Positions 12,901-21,900 of a stretch of 62,598 nt of DNA are shown one piece after another. How positions within the stretch are numbered: the stretch's first letter is position 1; each line of letters starts with the position of its first letter. The stretch comes from Bacillota bacterium (GTDB lineage: Bacteria > Bacillota > Clostridia > Acetivibrionales > DSM-1351): positions 1 through 62,598 of the forward strand of contig JAEZRV010000033.1 of assembly GCA_023444055.1 (NCBI GenBank). Reading direction: 5' to 3'. The position numbers and the translations under genes are program-made. The notes beneath the pieces were generated by a model. It did no database searches. It was not told the DNA's origin and saw only the letters and a program-made list of their open reading frames with translations.

Positions 12901-15900
12901 ATTAATTCTGAAGACATAAGCGCATACTCAGTTAAGGTCATCTTGTCATCTGATACTGAAAAGCCAAGTGCACCAACAGAATTATCGGCTATATCAAAAA
13001 CAATCAGCACTGTTACACTTGGGTGGACAGAGTCAACAGATAATATTGCTGTTTCAGGATACAAGATATATAGAGATGATATTGAAATAGTAAAGAGTTA
13101 TTATAACTCTGAGATGAAATATACAGATACTTATTTAGAATCAGGAAAGACCTATAAATATATTGTTAAGGCGTATGATTCTGCAGGAAATATATCCGAA
13201 GCTAGCAACGAAGTATCTGTAACAACTGATACCGATACAATAGCACCAACAGCCCCTACAGAGTTAAAAATTACTGAAAAAACAGCTGCATCCATTTCCT
13301 TAACTTGGAAAAAGTCTACTGATAATACTGGGGTCAAAGGATATTATGTTTTAAAAGATGGTGAAAAAATTGGAACTACAGACAATATCACATTTACATG
13401 TGCATTTACTGATTTAACGACTAGCAATAATTATTCAGTACAAGCTTATGATTTATTTGGAAACGTATCCCTAGAAAGTAATGTTGTATTTTGTGATAAT
13501 ACTTCTCCAACTATAGTTAAAGATATAGAAGTTCTTTCAAAAACTGCTTCAAAGATTAACTTAAGCTGGACTGAATCTCAAGACAATGTTGGAGTAACCT
13601 CATACCAAATTTATAGGGGTAATAGTAGAGTAGGAACAACTACAGATACAAGTTTTAATGATACAGCGTTGTTGCCTGAAACAGAATATATTTATACGAT
13701 AAGAGCAATTGATGCTGCTGGAAATGTTTCAGAGCCTAGTGAGGACATTAAAGTTAAAACTGATGCAGATATCAATCCACCTACTACACCACTAAATGTA
13801 AATATATTATCATACTCTGCTACAAGTGTTATGCTTGCGTGGACAGCTGTTACAGATGATGTAAAAGTAGCAGGATATCAGGTGTATCGTAATGGAAGCA
13901 AATTAGGTCTACCTACTAATATGACTACTTTTACTGATAGTGATTTAGATAAGGATGCAACATATGTATATACAGTAAGAGCCATTGATACTTCAGGAAA
14001 TGAGTCAGAAGAAAGTAAAGCAGTTTTACTTGATAGAATTGCTCCGTCAAAGCCTGAAAACTTGGAGCTTATATCCAGAGGTGCAGATGTAATAACCATT
14101 AGTTGGACAAAATCAACAGACAATTTGTCGGTTGATGGTTACGAAATATATCGTAACGGTGAAAAAATAGATACTGTCCCCGATAACACTTATACAAATA
14201 CTGGACTGCAGTTAAATGAAACTTATACTTATGCTGTAAAAGCATTTGATGCTTCAAAGAATATGTCCGAAATAAGTGAAAGCGTAGAGGCAACAACTAC
14301 TCTAGACACAGAAGCACCATCAGCACCTTCAGACCTAAAAATATCCGCAAGAACAGGTTCAACAATAACAATTGAATGGACTGCTTCTACAGATAACACA
14401 GGAGTATCAAAATATGAAATATATAGAGATGAAGTAAATATTGGTGTATCAACTACAAACTCATTTACTGATACTGGATTAACAGCTGGTACAGCATATT
14501 CGTATACAATAAGAGCTGTTGATGCTTCAGAAAATATATCCAAAGCAAGCACTCCTTTTAATGCAGTTCCATTAAAGCCTGAAATATTAAAAGTAACTCC
14601 TTTGGATTTAGATGTTATTGGAGGAGCAGTTAGTCAGGAGCTAAGAGTTTACTTCAGTACGAGTGGTGTAAGAACAGGTACAAAGGCTAAATTTGAATAT
14701 TCAATTGATGATACTAGCTGGACAACAATAACTGGTCTTAAGAGTGGTCCAATAGTAGACGATTCATCAATACAGTATTTCACTTGCTTATGGGATTTAG
14801 TTCCAATGAATACTGGAGACTATAAGATTCGTTACACTGTATATGATGCCGCAGAATCTATAGATACCAAAACCGTAACTTATGAGGTTGATAAGGATGC
14901 TCCATCAGCACCTAAGAATTTAAATGCTGAATCTATGAACGGTGATGTACAATTGGCATGGGATTATTCTACTGAGTCAGATGCTGCAGGCTATAGGATT
15001 TATCGTGCAGAGAGTGAAAACGAAAGATTTATTCCTGTAGGTGAAACTAACAAACGAGAACTAAATGCCTTTAACGATAAATCAGTTATATTAGGTAACA
15101 CTTACTATTATAAAGTAACAGCGATAGATAAATTTAGACAAGAAAGCTTATTCTCAAATGTTATCGCTGTAACAGTTGTAGAAGACAATATAGTACCTAC
15201 TGTGATTTCAATAAGTCCAGCAAGTGGAAAAGTAATTGGAACAAGTACAACAATAGCAGTTAAAGCTAAAGACAATGTTTCAGTTTCAACTATAAAAATA
15301 CAATATTCTATAGATAAAGGACAAACATGGGTTGATATTGCTTCTACAAAAACAACAGGTATGGCAGAGATTATATGGAATACACCTGAAATTAATGGTG
15401 AGGTATTGTCAAGAGCTATTGCTATTGACAAAGCAGGAAATGAGAGTGATGGCACTCCTGAACGTAAGTATATAATAGACAGAACAGGACCATCAAAGAT
15501 TAATGGACTTACTAAGACTGAGTATTCAAATAGTGTAATACTAAGATGGGATGATGTAGATGATAAAGATTTTGCATATTTCCAAGTTGAACGTAAGGAT
15601 ACAGCTAATGGTGAGTTTAAGAGTGTAGGAAAAGTAAGTGATACTTTAGGATTGCATGTTAAAGATTTAAGCTGTGAATCAACATATTGGTTCAGAGTTG
15701 TTGCATATGATGAGCTAGGTAATAGAGGAACACCATCAGATGAAATAAAAGTAGTTACGCTATCAGACTTGGTAGCTCCTGTAATCACTAATATTGGCCC
15801 CGCACCTGGATATTACAATAACAAAATTGGGCTTAGTGCAAATGTACAAGATAATGTTGCAGTACAGTCATTCACTTTCCAGATTTCTTCTGATATGAAG

Positions 15901-18900
15901 GTTTGGAACGATATCGTAACCCTGCAGGCAGAAGATTCACCTGAACAAGCTACATTTAAATATTCATTTGATATTTCAGAAATGGAGGAAGGAACCTATT
16001 ATATAAGAGGTATAGCTGCTGATAAGTTTGGAAATACAACCAATGATTCGGCTTCTGTACAATATATAATTGATCATACTTCACCAAAACAACCTGAGAA
16101 TATTAAAGCTACTCCTAGTTATATATACAATAAACTAGAATGGGATAGAGGCAGCGAAAGTGACTTGAGATATTATAACGTGTATCGAAGCACTATTGAA
16201 AATGGAACATATGCACTAATTTGTAAGGTGTCTGCATTAGGTTACATGGATAATACCGTAGTCACTAATACAAAATACTATTATAAGGTTACAGCTGTTG
16301 ATATGGCAGGTAATGAAAGTGTTGCTACAGAGCCAGTGTCCTGTACTCTTTTGGATATGTTAGCGGATACAGAAAAACCGAAGATAATAACCCTATCACC
16401 AGCGCTAGATTCAATACTTCCTGCTAACCCAACCATAGGCATATTGGTACAGGATAATTTCAAGGTAGATAAGGTTACTCTAAAATATAGAGCAGATGGA
16501 GATTCAGCCGATGATTGGAAGCTAATAGGTGTAAGCAATGTAGGAAGATACAGTGAAATTGTTAGATTTACTTGGAATACAGCAGGCTTATCAGATGGAA
16601 ACTATATTGTCCAAGCTCTAGCAGTAGATGAAGCAGGTAATAAAAGCGATGCAAAAGAGATAAATTACAAGCTTAATGTTGAAGCTCCTGCGCAACCGCA
16701 AGTTACAGCAGTTCCAGGAGATTTCAAAGTAGACCTTTCATGGACCTGTGGAGAAGAAAGTGATCTTGCGGGTTTCCTAATATATCGTAGTATAGTTCCA
16801 AATAGTATTAGTGATTATATTTGCTTAAGTCAAACAAGAGATAAATTCTACACTGATAATGAAGTAAAAGATAAAGAAACCTATTATTATATGGTTAAAG
16901 CTTTAGATAACAGAGGCAACTATAGCTGGAGCAATGAAGTACAAGCTGATACTACAGGTAGTGACTTGGTTCTACCAGTAGCTGTAGCAGGTGATGAGCA
17001 GACTGTTATATTAGGTATGGAGGTTGAGTTTGATGGACGAGGTTCTCATGATAATAACCGTATAGCAAGCTATGAGTGGGATTTCGGTGATGGATATACC
17101 GCTACAGTAGCAAGAACTGCACATACCTATGAAAAGGAAGGAACATATATTGTAACTCTTACTGCGTATGACCCTGCAGGAAATAAAGCAACTAGCACAA
17201 CAAATATTAATGTAGTATCTGATGATAAAGCATGTGGTCTTGAAATAAAAGTAGCTGATGAGTCTAATGGATCTCCAGTAGCAGATGCTAAAGTATTAGT
17301 TCAGTTCACAGATGGTACAGTTAAGGAGTTTAATTCAAACAGCCTAGGACTTGTTAAATTTGCTGGGGCAGAAGGAAGCTATAAACTATTTGCTTATAAA
17401 AATAACTACAGTTCAGTAGAAGGAAAAGCTTTGCTTCAGAAAGGTACTACTGTAAAAACTACACTATCAATAAAAGAAAGTGAATTTATTAAAGGTACGC
17501 TGAATGTAGAGAGAATGACACTTGACGAGATTGTTAATGCAGGTATTGATGTTAATGCAGCTGAAAACCAATGGGTATATGAGTGCAACGTAGTTTTAGG
17601 CTTTAGACCGTATACTATGCTTGTTAATAGTGCAGGTGAAATTCTCAGCTGCAGTAGTAGTGATGGAGGATTTGGAATAGGAGGAGGTGGTGGTGAATTT
17701 GCAATAGGTAGCGGCGGTAGGATATGTTATCCACAAGCAGTAGCTAGTCCTCAGCATCCAGAAGTACCACCAACTATTTATTACCTTGTAATACCTACAA
17801 AGACAAGTTGGCTTAAAGAATTCTTTGATGTTAGTTTAGTTCTTGAAAATATGTCTGAGGCAGGGTCTGCATTTGCTGTTACAAACTCAACAGCAGAGCT
17901 GAATGCACCAGATGGATTGACGTTTATACCTTCTGACTATTCTAGAAGTACATTAGTAAAGATAGGCGACATAGAACCAGGAGAGACTAAGGAAATTAAG
18001 TGGATTTTGAGAGGAGACAAGAAAGGAGATTATGAGCTTAAGGCTGAGTTTAATGGAATATTACAGCCTTTTGGAGAACCGATAACCGGAAATTACACAG
18101 TCAATGAGAAGGTATGGGGCGATGATGCTCTTGAAATGCATATAAATGCGGAAGATATTGCGTTTGAAGGTGAGCTTTACCTAGCAAAGGTTGAACTTGA
18201 GAATGTATCTGATGAAGAACTCTATAATGTTGGCTTTGAAGTGAAGGAAGGAGAAACCTATACCCTTGCACCGGGCACTACATCTTCAAAGACAATTGAA
18301 ATAATCAAAGCAGGAGAAAAGATGGAATTTGAAATATGGTTAATTCCTTCTTTTACAGGAAAACTTGACTTAAAGGAATTAGATATAAGAAAAACAGGTG
18401 GAAATGCTACTATTAATACAACATTTGGAACAATTGAAGCACCAAAGGCTTTGCTTAATGTAACTACAGAAACAAGCTATAAAGAAATACAAGATGATTA
18501 CTATTTCTGTGATGTTATTGCAAATATTAGTAATTTGAGAGATAATGCTCAAAATGTTAAAGCAGAATTATCATGGACAGGAACTGATGGAATTAAAGAT
18601 ATTCAACTATTAGAATCCAATGAACAAAAATTAGGAGACTTTACAGCTGGTTTAGAAAAGCAAGTAATCTGGAGAGTTAAAATCAAATCTGATTTTAACT
18701 CTGTATCTAGCGACTCTGCATCTCTCAATTATGTTGTTAAAGTAAGCGGTGATAATGTAAGAAGTAAATCAGCAAATGGATCAATTAATGTTGGTGGTGC
18801 TAAATTGGGTATTGCATTATCTTATCATGAAAACAAACTACCTAGTAGTGAATGGAATGAAAAGCAATATACTATAAAAGCTAATATTTACAATTATGGA

Positions 18901-21900
18901 GGTATTGCGATAAATGGAAAAGCAGAGCTTAAAATACTTTCTCAGGAAAATGCTGAGGATGTAGAAATTCTATTTGGTAGTAAAGAAGATTTAGGAACAT
19001 TTGATGAATGTGATGCAATCTGGATTATTAATATTAAACTAAAGAATCAATTTGATATTACAAAACTCTGCTACCAAGTAACTGTAAGCGCTGATAATGC
19101 AGAAAGCTTTACTAAGGAAAGCAACATTGAAGATATCCACGAAAGTGATAAACTAATTTCAGGAAAATTCAATTATGCTTCGGGTGAGGAAAGAGATTAT
19201 GAAGCAGACTTCTATTATAATGATAGTTATTTTTCAACAGATTCTTCAAAATACAACCATAACCTGGGCACCATGTCAATATGCTTTGCTATGTCTGCTT
19301 TTGGAAGTAATTGTTATCCATATTATTTTAAAAGCAATAATGCAAAAACTTTGCTAAAAAAATTAGAATTTGATGAATTTGAAACAAATGCTTATTTTAA
19401 AATTAAACCTACAATAGATACTATAGGGGCTTTAGCAGCCTATAAAAAAGTTAGGTGTAATGGTAAAGAATATACCCTAATAGCTGTTGCTGTTAGGGGC
19501 GCTGGCTATGAGCGTGAATGGTCTGGTAATTTTAAAATAGGAGATTTAGGACAGCATGATGGATTTTCAGAAGCAAAGGATAATGTATTAGCTTTCTTAA
19601 GAGAATATATAAGGCAAAAGAAAATTTCAGGTGACATAAAAATTTGGATAACAGGTTACAGTCGTGCAGCTGCGACAGCAAATTTAGTTGCAGGTGCAAT
19701 AGATGATGGAACATTTCTTGGAAAAGCAGTAACATTAAAGCCTTCAGATTTGTACGCATATACCTTTGGAACCCCTGCTGGTGCATTGTTATCTGAGATA
19801 CAGAATAAATACAAATATAATAACATTTATAATATTATTAATCCAAGTGATCCAGTTCCGAAGGTTGCACCAACAGCTATGGGATTTTGTCGTTACGGTA
19901 ATGACTATTATTTACCTAGTTGTTTACTTAAAGATGGTTATTCTGATTTAGAGGATAATATGAAAAATATATTTAATAAAATGGATAGTACAAATATATA
20001 TATTGTTGAAGGCAATAAAGATAGATATATTCTTGATAGTTTTAGTATGAAAAAACTTGATAGAGTTCGTATGTCACCATTATATACACAGCCAATTTAC
20101 AAATTTAAGATTATCGATGATAAAAAAGATAAAACACCTCAATCAGTATTCTTAGATTCTTTAATAAATGACATTAGTAAAGAAGTAATTAAAACTCGTT
20201 CTAACTATGTTGATAATTATCAATCTGGTGTTTGTGAATTATTTAATGTAAAGTATGATGATAATTTTAATAACTTCTTAGACATATTTATTACAAAAAT
20301 AAAAACAAATTTGCCATTAATACTTTATAAATTTAAAAACAACATATCGGAATACGATATGTTAATTAGAACTTATATAATACAAAGCCAATTAGAAGCA
20401 GGGTTAGAGGAATATGATATTATGACAATAGGCGAATCACTCCAAAATATATTGTCCCCTTTATTAGAATACGGAGTAACTCACCAAAAGGAAATATTTA
20501 CAACAATTGACAACTTAAAAATATTTGGTGCTGCACACTTCCCAAGTCTTTATCTTTCATGGATGATGTCAATGGATAATAATTACACTCCATTTGCAGA
20601 ACCCGTATTTACAGATGGTTCATATAGAAAGATAAAGATCAATTGCCCAGTAGACGTTAATGTATACAATGAGTTAGGTGTTTTAGTAGCAGCAATTAAA
20701 TCTGATGAACCTCAGAATATAGACGGAAGTAGTATTATTTCATCAATAAATGAGGATGGAGAAAAAATCGTTTACCTACCAGCAGATGCTGACTACAAAA
20801 TAGAAATCATTGCTACAGACAATGGCAAAGTAACTTATTCAGTAAATGAATATAATTCTAGTGTTGGAGATGTTACGAGAATAATTAATTACTTTGATGT
20901 AGATATTAAAAAAGATGATGTTTTAATGGGCGAAATTCCAGCCTTTAGTGGTATTGATTTTGAGAATGTTCAAGGAAGTGGTTCATCTGTTGAATATTCT
21001 TTGAAGTCAACAAGTAATGAGGAGATTGCACCAGATGTAGAATTAAAAGGTTCAGATGCAGCAGATGCTTATTATATGGTCTATGTTTCTGCTAATAACG
21101 ACAAATACGGAATGGTTACAGGACAAGGAATCCGTCAATTGGGAGGATACGCTAAAGTAACAGCAACTGCTTACGAGGGATATAAATTCTCTGGCTGGTA
21201 TGTAAACGACGAATTAATATCTTCAGATAGTGAATATCGTTTCTGCGTAACAAAGGATGAAACACTTATTGCTAAATTCACTACAATTGATCCAACTGTA
21301 GTTGATTCCTTCGAGTATTATTATGGGGATAATGATGCATTAAGTTCCAGATGGAGTATAGGAATAGCTACAGGCTGTGCAATTACGCCAATATTAACAG
21401 ATAGTAATAAATATGACGGTAACTATGGACTAGCATTTAATTATTCATTAGTATCCTCAAATGGAAATGTAGGTATTACTAAGGAAATGGATGGTGCAGA
21501 TTGGTCAAGTAAGAACGCTGTACAATTATGGACAAAGCCAGACGGTAAAAAGCAGAAGGTTATTGTTCAGCTTACATCTGCAGGAAATGTATTTGAAGTG
21601 TATCTCAATGAGTATGCTGAATATTTGAACACAACAGGGTCTGCCATAGTAACTATTCCATTCTCATGCTTTGTAGGAAGAGATGACAAGACAGCTGTAT
21701 TTGACCCAACTTCAATTGACAGCTTTGGCTTATGGTGTAATTCAATATTGCCAGAGGGTGAAAATGCAAATACTTATAAATTGGATTCTGTCATTTATTA
21801 TGATGAGATTAAGACGATTTCATCAGATGTATCAAGTGTTACAGTTAAAGCACTTATTTCAACAATTAAGCCTGGTGATGTTAATGATGACGGTGCTGTT

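Noticed and set aside
15108..15788. 226-codon minus-strand frame within the giant gene
   Set aside because: It lies opposite a well-supported coding region with clear domains; its Ser/Thr/Leu-rich composition is the mirror of the FN3 repeats, and it has no ribosome site.
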